Under the pieces are notes generated by a model. It had not been told where the DNA came from. It saw only the letters and a program-made list of their open reading frames with translations, and made no database searches. A stretch of 64,000 bases of DNA from Streptomyces cyaneochromogenes (GTDB taxonomy: Bacteria > Actinomycetota > Actinomycetes > Streptomycetales > Streptomycetaceae), in assembly GCF_003963535.1 (NCBI RefSeq), contig NZ_CP034539.1:7936001-8000000 (forward strand), written 5' to 3'. Below are positions 1 to 8,335 of the stretch, piece after piece. Position 1 is the first letter of the stretch, and each line of letters begins with the position of its first letter. The position numbers and the translations under genes are program-made.

Positions 1-1
1 C

Positions 2-319
2 GTGTGGGGCGTGGTCCGGTGGACCGACCCCGACGGCACGATCCGCACGGACGACGCACGGGTGCCGCCGAAGTCGCAAGCGGGCAGCAAGGTCGACGTG
101 TGGGCGGACCGGAACGGCGCCGTCGTCAACCAGCCGCTGTCCGAGACCGAGATCCTGCTGCACGCGATCGCCGGTGGCGTCCTGGCCGCGGGGGCGGCCG
201 GCGGCGTCGTGGTCGGGTGCTCCTGGCTGGTGCGGCTGGGGCTGGAGCGGCGGCGGATGGAGCAGTGGGCCGCGGAGTGGGAGCGGATGGACACCCCGTG
301 GGGATGGAAGACGGGCTGA
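2..319 (+). CDS. C-terminal part of a Rv1733c-like membrane protein (5' truncated)
   Basis: The open frame runs in from the left edge, so only the last 105 or so residues are seen. They contain a segment typical of the extracytoplasmic part of Rv1733c-like actinobacterial proteins (DGT..TDDARVPP, then VDVWADRNG), followed by one clear hydrophobic helix (about residues 52-75 of the fragment) and a charged, Trp-rich tail. Proteins of this family usually have two membrane helices flanking a small extracellular domain; the first helix would lie upstream of the window. The function of the family is not known. The assignment rests on the motif pattern and topology only. Confidence 0.6.
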   Translation: MWGVVRWTDPDGTIRTDDARVPPKSQAGSKVDVWADRNGAVVNQPLSETEILLHAIAGGVLAAGAAGGVVVGCSWLVRLGLERRRMEQWAAEWERMDTPWGWKTG

Positions 320-415
320 CCCGGAAGCCGGGCTGACACGGCACCCGTCGCCGCGGCCGAGCCGAACCGAGCCGTGGCGAGGGATGCCGTACCGCTGTGT
401 GACGTTCCCGCTCCG

Positions 416-1159
416 TCAGCCGGCCGACGGGCTCGGGGCCGGGGAGGCGGTGTTGAGGTCCTGCAGGTCCTTCGGGATGTTGAGGACGAGGACCGGGGTG
501 CCCGGCTGCGGCGGGGGCGGGGTGGTCTGGTCCTTGGGGAGCTTCGGCGGGGTGGTCTGCTGGAAGTTGTTCGCGTCGAAGTTCACCAGGCCGGTCTTCT
601 CCAGGACCGTCATGTGGTCGAGCACGGTGTCGTTCGCCTGGTCGGCCAGCTGACGGACCAGCGTGTTCTGGGTGTTCGCCCGGATCTTCGCGACCACGGG
701 GAAGATCTGGCCATGGGTCACCCGCATGATGGCGGTCGCCGTGGCGTCGAACTCCTGGCCGCTCTTGGAGTCCGCGGTCGCCACGAACTGCTGCTGCTGC
801 GGGCTCGCCTGGTTGGGCAGGGTGATGCCCAGTTCGGGCGCGATCTTGCGGCAGGTCTCGTCGAGTCGGCCGTGCCCGACGACCAGGTGCTCCCCGGCCT
901 CCTTCATCGCCGCGGTCGTGCCCTTCCGCATCGAGATCAACCCGAGCGGGTGCTCCCACAGACCCGCCGCGCGGACCTTGACGACGAAGTCCCGGTCGGC
1001 CTCGGTCAGCGGGCCGTAGCGGGTGTTGGCGATGATGCGGTCCTGGTTGGCGGAGGTGTTCTCCACGCCCAGCATGGCGGGGTAGGCGAGCGCGGAGAGG
1101 GTGAGGACGAGGGCGCCTCCCACGAAGACGGTGCCTACCATGCGGCGCGAGACGGGCAT
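416..1159 (-). CDS. DUF4142 family exported/membrane-anchored protein
   Basis: A 247-residue protein with one N-terminal hydrophobic segment (about residues 8-28), then an all-helical, Gln/His-containing domain of the DUF4142 type (ferritin-like four-helix fold, about residues 35-205), and a Pro/Thr-rich C-terminal tail. It is probably exported and held at the membrane by the uncleaved helix. DUF4142 proteins are common in actinobacteria and have no established biochemical role. I chose the ATG at 1159 because it has a strong ribosome site (CAGGAG, 5 nt upstream); a longer frame to 1219 lacks one. It stands alone, followed by the end of the upstream membrane-protein gene in the opposite orientation. 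Confidence 0.75.
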   Translation of the reverse strand: MPVSRRMVGTVFVGGALVLTLSALAYPAMLGVENTSANQDRIIANTRYGPLTEADRDFVVKVRAAGLWEHPLGLISMRKGTTAAMKEAGEHLVVGHGRLDETCRKIAPELGITLPNQASPQQQQFVATADSKSGQEFDATATAIMRVTHGQIFPVVAKIRANTQNTLVRQLADQANDTVLDHMTVLEKTGLVNFDANNFQQTTPPKLPKDQTTPPPPQPGTPVLVLNIPKDLQDLNTASPAPSPSAG

Positions 1160-1332
1160 CGTTACTCCTGACGTGAACGGCCGGTACCCCTTCAGGTACG
1201 GATGGATCACGCGAAACAATCATCGCCGCGGGAAAAAACTTGCGGTCCGCTGTGCGTCGTCCGTCACAATCCACCGCGAAACGCGCGTACGGCACGCGCC
1301 GCGCGTCCGCCACGGCTCCCCCGCCCGGCCCG

Positions 1333-2157
1333 CTACGGCGCTCGGCGTCCCTCCGCGACCAGGGCGGCCACCTGACGCGCGTACTCGGCGGGGTGGGTGA
1401 CGTGCGGGACGTGTCCGGCGCCTTCGAAGGTGTACGTCGCCGCCCGGGGGAGCGCGCCGCCGAGCCGGCCGACGATCCTGGCGAACCACGGCGGGCTCTC
1501 GCTGCCCTTCGTGAGCAGGGCCGGCCCGGGGTAGCCGGAGAGCCGGCCGAGGTCGAGATCGGCCCACTGCGGGTCGCCCTGCTCGTCCGCGAACGTGGGC
1601 GCGTTGGCGCGGAACGTCTCCCGCACCCGGTCCGGCATCCGCTCCCACTCCCCGGGGCCGAACGCGACCTCGTCCACGAACTGCCGTGCCCCCGCGGCCG
1701 TTTCACCCGCCCGCAACCGGTCGACGACGGACGCCATGAGCCGCTCGGTGGCCGCCATCAGCGGCCGCGCCTCGGGGTCGTCGGCCACGATGCCCATGAG
1801 CGGCGGCTCGTGCGCGACGATGCCCCGGAAGAGCTCCGGACGGCGGGTGGCCAGGCCCAGCGCCGTCGACGCGCCGAAGGAGTTGCCCGCGACGAACGCC
1901 GGGGCGAAGCCGAGGGTCTCCATCAGGGCCGCCAGATCGTCCTCGTCCTCGCGTCGTGCCCCCTGTCCCGGCGGACGCTCGCTGCGGCTGTGCCCGCGAC
2001 GGTCGTACACCAGCACGCGGTGGTCGCGGGTGAGGGCCGCCAGGGCCGGGACCCAGTTGTGGTGGTCGCCCCAGGACCCATGGACCAGGACCAGCGGAGC
2101 GCCGTCGCCCGCCACCTCGTAGAAGAGCTCGACGCCGTTCACCGCGACCTGTGGCAT
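1333..2157 (-). CDS. alpha/beta-hydrolase
   Basis: A 274-residue cytoplasmic alpha/beta-hydrolase of normal family length. Visible motifs are the oxyanion-hole HGSWG at residues 26-30, the nucleophile elbow GNSFGA with Ser93, and the catalytic His near residue 249 in GAGHVPH. There is no signal peptide. It begins 21 nt after the stop of the lipoprotein hydrolase gene on the same strand, so the two are probably co-transcribed. The substrate cannot be told from sequence; relatives include esterases and non-heme haloperoxidase-like enzymes. Confidence 0.8.
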   Translation of the reverse strand: MPQVAVNGVELFYEVAGDGAPLVLVHGSWGDHHNWVPALAALTRDHRVLVYDRRGHSRSERPPGQGARREDEDDLAALMETLGFAPAFVAGNSFGASTALGLATRRPELFRGIVAHEPPLMGIVADDPEARPLMAATERLMASVVDRLRAGETAAGARQFVDEVAFGPGEWERMPDRVRETFRANAPTFADEQGDPQWADLDLGRLSGYPGPALLTKGSESPPWFARIVGRLGGALPRAATYTFEGAGHVPHVTHPAEYARQVAALVAEGRRAP

Positions 2158-2178
2158 GCCCTTTGCTCCCCTTGTCGA

Positions 2179-3219
2179 TCAGCGCAGATGGCGTTCGAAG
2201 AAGGCCATGGTGACGTCCATGGAATCCGGCCAGCGCGGCCCGAAGGTGTGCCCCTCGCCCTGGTACGTCCGCAGCTCCACGTCCTTGCCCGCCGCCTCGA
2301 ACGCGGCGACCGTCGCCCTCGTCCACGCCGGCGGGCAGGTGTCGTCGGCGCTGCCGTGGTGGATCAGCAGGGGCTCGGTGACCCGGTCGACGTACGTGAC
2401 CGGGGAGACCTGCCGCCAGAACTGCGGGTTCTTCTCGGGCGTACCGTGCGCGGCCTCGATCTCCTCGACGAGGGGATCGCCCTCGGGCCGCTGGAACCGG
2501 TCGATGTTCTGCTCCGGGCGCGAGCTGACCGGCGCGAAGACGACGGCCGCGTCGAACAGCCCCGGCGCCACGACCAGCGTGTTGTACACCACCCCACCGC
2601 CCATCGACCGCCCCAGCAGGCCGATCCGGTCGTCGTCGACGTTCGGCCGGGCGGCGGAGCGCAGCGCCAGGGCGGCGGCGATGACGTCCTCGGTGTAGCC
2701 GAGCCGCAGGTTGACGTCGTTGTCGGGGTCGTCGTCGGAGCCCGCGTGGTTGCGGTAGTCGGTGTGCAGGACGACGTAGCCGTTACGGGCGAGCAGGTCC
2801 TGTTCGCGGGGCATGCCCTGGCCGGTGCGGTAGACGTCGGGGTCGATATAGCCGTGCGCCAGGACGAGCGCCGGGAACGGGCCCTCGCCGCGGGGGACGT
2901 TCATGATCCCCGAGATGGTCAGGTCGTTCGCGCGGTACGTGACGGCGTACTGCGTGTAGGCGTCGGTGCGCACGCGTGCGGCGCCGAGGCGGAGGTCGGA
3001 GCCGTGGTGCTCGCGCTGCATCAGGGCGGGGAGGGAGACGGGGTCGGCGGGCGTCGGGGAGGGCGAGGGCGGCGCGGCGGGGGCTTCGCTCGTGGCCCGG
3101 GGTGACGTCGGCGGGGCCGCGGTACGAGCCGTGTCCCGGCCGTCGGTCCCGGTGCAGCCCGCGGCGGCCACCAGCGCGAGCGCGGCGGAGAGACACGAGG
3201 CGCCCCGCAGGAACCGCAT
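2179..3219 (-). CDS. lipoprotein alpha/beta-hydrolase, prolyl-oligopeptidase (S9)-like
   Basis: A 346-residue protein with a lipoprotein signal ending in LVAAAGC (lipidated Cys22), a Pro/Ala/Thr-rich spacer to about residue 60, and an S9/DLH-like catalytic domain: HGY oxyanion region, GRSMGG nucleophile (Ser205), Asp in HGSADD and His in GEGHTFG. It should act on the outer face of the membrane as a peptidase or esterase; the substrate is unknown. The ATG at 3219 gives a proper signal peptide, whereas upstream in-frame starts would place charged residues in front of it. It probably heads a two-gene operon with the next hydrolase. The Crp-like palindrome at 3283-3298 lies 64 nt upstream. Confidence 0.8.
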   Translation of the reverse strand: MRFLRGASCLSAALALVAAAGCTGTDGRDTARTAAPPTSPRATSEAPAAPPSPSPTPADPVSLPALMQREHHGSDLRLGAARVRTDAYTQYAVTYRANDLTISGIMNVPRGEGPFPALVLAHGYIDPDVYRTGQGMPREQDLLARNGYVVLHTDYRNHAGSDDDPDNDVNLRLGYTEDVIAAALALRSAARPNVDDDRIGLLGRSMGGGVVYNTLVVAPGLFDAAVVFAPVSSRPEQNIDRFQRPEGDPLVEEIEAAHGTPEKNPQFWRQVSPVTYVDRVTEPLLIHHGSADDTCPPAWTRATVAAFEAAGKDVELRTYQGEGHTFGPRWPDSMDVTMAFFERHLR

Positions 3220-3281
3220 GACGTCCAGTATCCGGCCCTCGGTCTGCGGACGCTTCCGCTCCGCGAGGCCTGAGCGATCCG

Positions 3282-3310
3282 TTGTGAGCCACATCACATG
3301 GGGCTAGGGT
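3282..3310 (+). promoter_or_regulatory. promoter with an embedded Crp-type palindrome
   Basis: A -35-like TTGTGA (3282-3287) and a -10 TAGGGT (3305-3310) are separated by 17 nt, a good vegetative Streptomyces promoter reading toward the SpoIIE-type gene. The segment 3283-3298 reads TGTGA-GCCACA-TCACA, an exact TGTGA-N6-TCACA Crp/Fnr-family palindrome overlapping the -35 and spacer. In that position a bound regulator would be expected to block the rightward promoter; it could instead act on the divergent lipoprotein hydrolase gene. Regulator identity is inferred from the motif only. Confidence 0.5.
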
Positions 3311-3379
3311 GATAGCGCTTGGAGAAGCCTCGCCGGGCCGTGGGCCGAGTGGCGGTGTGCGCGACCGGGACGGCTTCAG

Positions 3380-6300
3380 GTGAGGGAAGTGATCCCGTTG
3401 TCCGTCGCCTGGGACGACATCGGCGGGCTCGTCGATGCCCACGAACGATTCCTCGCCGGCTCACTCGTCGAGTCGGACGTCCGGGCCTCGGTGCTGGCCT
3501 CCTGGAAGCGATGCCGATCCGCGGGGCTCGAGCCGCACCGGCTGACGGTCCGCTACACCGAGGACGTGGCGCTGGACGACCGGGTTCTGCGTGCCGTGGA
3601 CCCGGTCCTGCGGGAGCTGTCCGCCTCCCTCGCCCATGTGGGCATGACGATCGCGCTCTGCGACGCACAAGGGCGTATGGTCCAGCGGCTCGGTGGTGAC
3701 CGACCGCTGCGCGAACGGCTCGACGCGGTCCGGTTCGCCCCCGGCTTCGACGCCTCGGAAGCGGTCGTGGGCACCAACGGCATCGGCACCGCCCTCGCCG
3801 AGCGCGGACCGGTCTACGTCGCCGGCCGGGAGCACTTCGCCGACTGTCTGCAGCCCTTCGCCTGCGCGGGGGCGCCCGTCCGGGATCCGCTCAGCGGGCG
3901 CATCGAGGCCGTCCTCGATCTCACCTGCCTGCGCGACCAGGGCGACCCGGCCATGGTGCGGATGGTCCGCGAGGCCGCCCGCACCATCGAGGTCCGGCTG
4001 CTGGAGCAGGCGACCCAACGCGAGCGGGCGCTCCTCGCCGCGTACCGGCTGGCCGACGGCCATGCGCGGGGCCGGGCGAAACAGCCCGCGCAAACGCCAC
4101 CCGGCCAGGACCTCGGCGCCCTCGGCCGGCTCGACCTGGCGGTCCTGCGCGAGAAGGCCGAGGAACTCCTCGCCTCACCGCACCGCACCCTCGACGAGAT
4201 CACCCTGCCCAGCGGCCGGAACGCCACGCTGTTGCGCCGGCCGGTGCGGGGAGCGGCCGGGGAGAGCGGGGTCGCGGTGGAGGTACGGGTGCTCGGCGGG
4301 GCTCGCCTGCGGCATGTGCGGTCGGCGTCGGTGGGCGGGCTGGGACTGGACGCGTTGACCGTGCGGGGCGTGGGCGGGGCGGGGGCCGCCGGCGTTTCCG
4401 CCGGGCAGGGCACGGTCGGGCCGGCCGTGCGGGGTCCGGGTGGGCCGGTGGCGAGGTCCCCGGCACCGTCGCGCGGGTCCGCGGCGCCCGCGCCACCCGC
4501 GCCTGCGTCCGCGGCGCCTTCCGCAGCGGTGCCGCCGCCCGCACAAGGCATGCCGACCACGCGGCGGGTGCCGCCCACCTCCGCCGAGTCACCGCCGCTC
4601 ACACCGGCATCCGCCCGCCCCGCGCCCGAGTCCGTCGGAGCACCGCCCGCGCCGACCCGGCCCGCAGCGCCGCCCGCCGCGACGCACACGGTCGTACCCC
4701 AGCCGCACACCACCCGGCCCGCACCGGACGCCGAACGTGACGGCGACCGTGCCGCCCCCACCCTCGAACCCCCGCCCCGGCCCGCCACCCTCCCCGAACC
4801 CGAGCCGGACGGCGTCGGCGCCGACGGCTGGCTGCTGCTCGTCGGCGAGCCCGGTGTCGGGCGGCTGGCCGTGCTCGCGCGGCGGCGGCTGGAGTTGCTG
4901 CACGACGCGAGCGTCCGCATCGGCACCACCCTCGACGTGACCCGCACCGCGGAGGAACTCGCCGAGGTGACGGTCCCCCGGTTCGCCGACTTCGTCGCCG
5001 TGGATCTGCCCGACCCCGTGCTGCGCGGAGAGGAGCCCGAAGTGCTCGGCGGCCGCACCGCGTTGCGGCGGGTCGCCATACGGGCCGTACGCAAGGATCC
5101 GCACAACCTGTACGACGTCGGCGACCTCGTCGAGTACGTCCCGTCCACGCCGCAGGCCCGTTCCCTGGAGACCAGACAGTCCGTGCTGGAACCCGTCCTG
5201 TCCGAGGCGGGCGGCTGGATCGCGCAGGACCCGGAGCGGCTGGAGCGGGTGCTCGCGGCCGGCATCCACTCCCTGATCACCGTGCCGCTGCGGGCACGCG
5301 GCACGACCCTCGGCGTGGTCAGCTTCTACCGTTCCCTGCGGCCCGCCCCCTTCGAGGACGACGACCTCTCCCTCGCCCAGGAACTGGTCGGCCGCGCGGC
5401 GATCTGCATCGACAACGCCCGCCGCTACACCCGCGAGCACAACACCGCCCTCACCCTGCAGCGCAGCCTGCTGCCGAGGGGCCGCCCCGAGCAGAGCGCC
5501 GTCGAGGTCGCCTACCGCTACCTCCCCGCGCAGGCCGGGGTCGGCGGCGACTGGTTCGACGTCATCCCGCTGTCCGGCGCCCGGGTCGCGCTCGTCGTCG
5601 GTGACGTCGTCGGCCATGGGCTGCACGCGGCCGCGACCATGGGCCGACTGCGTACCGCCGTCCAGAACTTCTGCTCCCTGGAGCTGCCGCCCGAGGACGT
5701 CCTCACCCACCTCGACGACCTGGTCGGCCGCCTCGACCGCGGCGAGGGCTGGGCCGCGGAGAGCTCCCCCGACTGCGGCATCGTCGGCGCCACCTGTCTG
5801 TACGCCGTCTACGATCCGGTGTCCCGGCGCTGCACCCTCACCCGCGCCGGGCACCCTCTGCCCGCGGTCGTCGCCCCCGACGGCACGGTCGAGTTCGTCG
5901 ACCTGCCCTCCGGTCCGCCCCTGGGCCTGGGCGGCATGCCGTTCGAGACGGTCGAGCTGGAGCTGGCCGAGGGCAGCCAACTCGTGCTCTACACCGACGG
6001 GTTGATCGAGGACCGGCACCGCGACATCGACGCCGGTCTGGACAAGCTGCGCGTCGTGCTGGGCTGCGTGGGCCGCCCGCCGGAGGAGACCTGCGAGGCC
6101 GTCCTCGACGCCCTGCTCCCGGCCCGACCCGGCGACGACGTCGCGCTGCTCGTCGCCCGCACCCACGCCCTGGGCGCCGACCGGGTGGCCCAGTGGGACC
6201 TGCCCAGCGACCCGGCGGTCGTCTCCCGGGCGCGCGTGGCGGTCACCGAGCGGCTCGCCGCCTGGCATCTCGACGAGCTGGCCTTCACCACCGAGCTCAT

Positions 6301-6547
6301 CGCCAGCGAACTGGTCACCAACGCCATCCGCCACGCCACCGGCCCCCTGCAGCTCCGCCTCCTGCGCGACCGCGCCCTGATCTGCGAGGTCTCCGACGGC
6401 AGCAGCACCTCACCGCGCCTGCGTCGTGCGCGCAGCGAGGACGAGGGCGGGCGCGGGCTGTTCCTCGTCGCGCAGCTCACCGAGCGGTGGGGGACGCGGT
6501 ACTCGCCCCACGGGAAGATCATTTGGGCTGAGCAGCCGCTGCCGTGA
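3380..6547 (+). CDS. GAF - SpoIIE phosphatase - HATPase multidomain signalling protein
   Basis: A 1055-residue cytoplasmic protein. The N-terminal 60-200 region is a GAF domain of the kind found in AcoR-type activators (GTNGIGTAL, DLTCLRD). A Pro/Ala-rich linker (about 330-480) leads to a second GAF domain (about 505-690), a SpoIIE/PP2C phosphatase domain (GGDWFD, GDVVGHG, LYTDGLIED, GDDVALLV; about 700-900) and a C-terminal RsbW-like HATPase domain (SELVTNAIRHA, EGGRGLFLV). Such proteins dephosphorylate anti-anti-sigma factors and can also act as anti-sigma kinases, linking a ligand signal to an alternative sigma factor. No sigma or anti-sigma gene is adjacent. A GTG at 3389 is an alternative start. 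Confidence 0.88.
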   Translation: MREVIPLSVAWDDIGGLVDAHERFLAGSLVESDVRASVLASWKRCRSAGLEPHRLTVRYTEDVALDDRVLRAVDPVLRELSASLAHVGMTIALCDAQGRMVQRLGGDRPLRERLDAVRFAPGFDASEAVVGTNGIGTALAERGPVYVAGREHFADCLQPFACAGAPVRDPLSGRIEAVLDLTCLRDQGDPAMVRMVREAARTIEVRLLEQATQRERALLAAYRLADGHARGRAKQPAQTPPGQDLGALGRLDLAVLREKAEELLASPHRTLDEITLPSGRNATLLRRPVRGAAGESGVAVEVRVLGGARLRHVRSASVGGLGLDALTVRGVGGAGAAGVSAGQGTVGPAVRGPGGPVARSPAPSRGSAAPAPPAPASAAPSAAVPPPAQGMPTTRRVPPTSAESPPLTPASARPAPESVGAPPAPTRPAAPPAATHTVVPQPHTTRPAPDAERDGDRAAPTLEPPPRPATLPEPEPDGVGADGWLLLVGEPGVGRLAVLARRRLELLHDASVRIGTTLDVTRTAEELAEVTVPRFADFVAVDLPDPVLRGEEPEVLGGRTALRRVAIRAVRKDPHNLYDVGDLVEYVPSTPQARSLETRQSVLEPVLSEAGGWIAQDPERLERVLAAGIHSLITVPLRARGTTLGVVSFYRSLRPAPFEDDDLSLAQELVGRAAICIDNARRYTREHNTALTLQRSLLPRGRPEQSAVEVAYRYLPAQAGVGGDWFDVIPLSGARVALVVGDVVGHGLHAAATMGRLRTAVQNFCSLELPPEDVLTHLDDLVGRLDRGEGWAAESSPDCGIVGATCLYAVYDPVSRRCTLTRAGHPLPAVVAPDGTVEFVDLPSGPPLGLGGMPFETVELELAEGSQLVLYTDGLIEDRHRDIDAGLDKLRVVLGCVGRPPEETCEAVLDALLPARPGDDVALLVARTHALGADRVAQWDLPSDPAVVSRARVAVTERLAAWHLDELAFTTELIASELVTNAIRHATGPLQLRLLRDRALICEVSDGSSTSPRLRRARSEDEGGRGLFLVAQLTERWGTRYSPHGKIIWAEQPLP

Positions 6548-6552
6548 CGCCT

Positions 6553-6640
6553 CTGGGGGCTGCCGCCCCCAGACCCCCGCTTCGGCCCTTGAGGGGCCTC
6601 GTCCTCAAACTCCCCCAGAGGGGGCACCCCCAACGGGCTG
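6553..6640. repeat. GC-rich intergenic repeat with stacked hairpins; likely terminator
   Basis: Directly after the SpoIIE-type gene is CTGGGGGC-TGCC-GCCCCCAG (6553-6572), a strong 8-bp stem, followed by a second short stem (GGCCC..GGGCC, near 6584-6598) and CCCCC-AGA-GGGGG near 6612-6624. The arrangement resembles a sequence that recurs after genes in many Streptomyces genomes (containing a piece reading GTTTGAGGACGAG on the minus strand). It should terminate the rightward gene and the leftward peptidase gene, which face each other here. The dispersed-repeat identity is from memory and not checked. Confidence 0.55.
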
Positions 6641-6657
6641 AATATTGCCGACCGGGG

Positions 6658-8151
6658 TCACGACACCCCCGGCAACCCCGGCCCCGCACACCGCACATCC
6701 GCCCCCGGCGCGACCCCCTCGACGAGGTACGCCGCCACCGTCCCGTCCACGCACGCGTTCCCCCGGCTGGCGAACACCCCGTGGGAGTAGTCGTCGTCGA
6801 GGACCACCAGCCGGGAACCGGGCAGTACCTTCCGCAGCTGCCGGGCGCCCTCGATCGGCGTGACCGGGTCGTGTGCGGAGGCGACCAGCAGGACCGGCGG
6901 GGCGGCCGGACTGCCCAGCGGTGTGCGGTGGTTCGGGCGGTGGTGCCAGTACGCGCAGGTCGATGCCTCCATGCCGGTCAGGACCGGGTGCGGGTCGAGG
7001 CGGCGGGTGCGGTGGATGTCCGCCAGGATCTCGCGCGGGGTGGGTCCCGGGCCGTCCGCGCACTTCACGATCCGGTTGGCCGCCTCGTAGTTGCGGTTCT
7101 CCGGGCTGTCGAAGGCGGATGCGGGGCGCAGGCCGTCGGGGCTGCCGTCGGTCAGGTAGGTGTGCAGTCCGTCGGCGAGGCCCGCCCAGCGCTCGGTGCG
7201 GCCCAGGGCGCGATAGACGGCGCGGTCGAACTCCGCGGGGCCGAAGCCGTTCACCGGGCGGGCGGCGAGGCCGTGGCGTACGCGCAGGTACGAGCGCCGT
7301 ACGGCGTCCGTGCCGGCGCCGAGTCCGAAGCGCTCCGCGTGCGCGGCCGTCCAGGCGAAGAAGGTGTCGCGGGCGCGTAGCATCGCACGGCTCTGGACGA
7401 CGTCGAAGTCGTACCAGTCCCAGGGTCCGACCACGCTGTCCAGCACCATGCGGCCGACCCGGTGCGGGAACTGTGCCGCGTAGGCCGCGCCCAGATAGCT
7501 GCCGTACGAGACGCCGAGGAAGTTCGTCCGCGGCTCACCCAGCGCGGCGCGGATCGCGTCCATGTCGTACGCCGTCTGTTCGGTGGACAGGTACGGCAGC
7601 GTGTCCGTTCCCGCGCCCGCCGCGCAGTCGTCGGCCATGCGGCGCAGTGAGGTGAGGTACGTCCGCTCGGCCCGCGGGGTCGTCGGTACCGGGTCCGTGC
7701 CCGGGGCGGTGAACAGACCGCCCATCGGGCCGCAGTCCACCGGGGTGCTGAGGCCCACGCCGCGCGGGTCGAAGCCTATGACGTCGTACGAACGCCGCAC
7801 GCTCGCGGGGAGTTTGGCGCGCTTGGTCACCGCGTAGGGGAGCCCGGAGCCGCCTGGGCCGCCGGGATTCACCAGCAGGACGCCGCGGCGCTCGGCCGGG
7901 GTGCCGGAGGCGGGGACGCGGGAGACGGCGATCTCGATGCGCCGGCCGGAGGGGTCGTTCCGGTCGAGCGGGACCGTGAGGCGCCCGCACTCCACGCGGT
8001 CGGGTGCGGGAGGGCTCGGTACGGAGTCCGGGCAGGGGCCGAAGGCGAGGGAGGCCGACGCGCGGGCGGGCGTGGCCGTGGCCGAGGGGAGCAGGGCGGC
8101 CGCGGCCGCGAGGGCGCACAGCAGGGCGGTGGGGCGGGGCGGGACGGACAA
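6658..8151 (-). CDS. secreted S33 tripeptidyl aminopeptidase-like alpha/beta-hydrolase
   Basis: A 497-residue protein starting at TTG 8151 (GGAG 7 nt upstream), with a Sec signal (hydrophobic Leu/Ala stretch, then ATPARASA) and the fold of Streptomyces S33 proline/tripeptidyl aminopeptidases: NPGGPGGSG oxyanion strand, GFDPRGVG, nucleophile GVSYGS (Ser about 215), Asp in HDPVTP and His in SHGVF near the end, in the TAP-like C-terminal region. It would clip tripeptides or Pro-containing peptides outside the cell. Longer in-frame starts exist up to 8322 but give no sensible signal peptide. A perfect -35 (TTGACA on the minus strand, 8256-8261) and the metal-type box at 8230-8248 lie upstream, so this gene may share regulation with the divergent operon. 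Confidence 0.8.
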   Translation of the reverse strand: MSVPPRPTALLCALAAAAALLPSATATPARASASLAFGPCPDSVPSPPAPDRVECGRLTVPLDRNDPSGRRIEIAVSRVPASGTPAERRGVLLVNPGGPGGSGLPYAVTKRAKLPASVRRSYDVIGFDPRGVGLSTPVDCGPMGGLFTAPGTDPVPTTPRAERTYLTSLRRMADDCAAGAGTDTLPYLSTEQTAYDMDAIRAALGEPRTNFLGVSYGSYLGAAYAAQFPHRVGRMVLDSVVGPWDWYDFDVVQSRAMLRARDTFFAWTAAHAERFGLGAGTDAVRRSYLRVRHGLAARPVNGFGPAEFDRAVYRALGRTERWAGLADGLHTYLTDGSPDGLRPASAFDSPENRNYEAANRIVKCADGPGPTPREILADIHRTRRLDPHPVLTGMEASTCAYWHHRPNHRTPLGSPAAPPVLLVASAHDPVTPIEGARQLRKVLPGSRLVVLDDDYSHGVFASRGNACVDGTVAAYLVEGVAPGADVRCAGPGLPGVS

Positions 8152-8229
8152 GAGGTCGCTCCGGAGGCAGCAGGCAGCAGGCGGCAGGAAGGGCAGCAGG
8201 GACAGCCGGGTAAGAACGGGGTAGCAAAT

Positions 8230-8248
8230 GAAAATGATTATCGATAGC
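8230..8248. promoter_or_regulatory. Fur/Zur-family-like metal box
   Basis: GAAAATGATTATCGATAGC matches the classical 19-bp Fur consensus GATAATGATTATCATTATC at 15 positions by eye, and its TGAAAATGATTaTC core resembles Streptomyces Zur sites. It stands out as AT-rich in a very GC-rich intergenic region. It lies about 88 nt before the GTG of the ATP-grasp gene and about 80 nt before the TTG of the divergent S33 peptidase, so a Fur-family repressor here could control either or both. The metal (zinc or iron) cannot be decided from the sequence. Confidence 0.5.
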
Positions 8249-8335
8249 GTGTGCGTGTCAAGTCCGGCACCCCTCCCGTCGAGGGGTGTCCCGGGCTGCC
8301 CTGACGTCTGAACTCGCGGCACGAAAAGGGGAGTT

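Noticed and set aside
126..1706. 526-codon open frame on the minus strand
   Set aside because: It crosses the ends of two real genes and an intergenic gap and reads as Arg/Pro/Ala-rich nonsense in the wrong frame of the DUF4142 and hydrolase genes; typical GC-frame shadow.
4589..6334. 581-codon open frame antisense to the SpoIIE-type gene
   Set aside because: Antisense mirror of a well-supported gene; composition (Gly/Val/Asp/Arg rich, no motifs) is that of a complementary-strand shadow.
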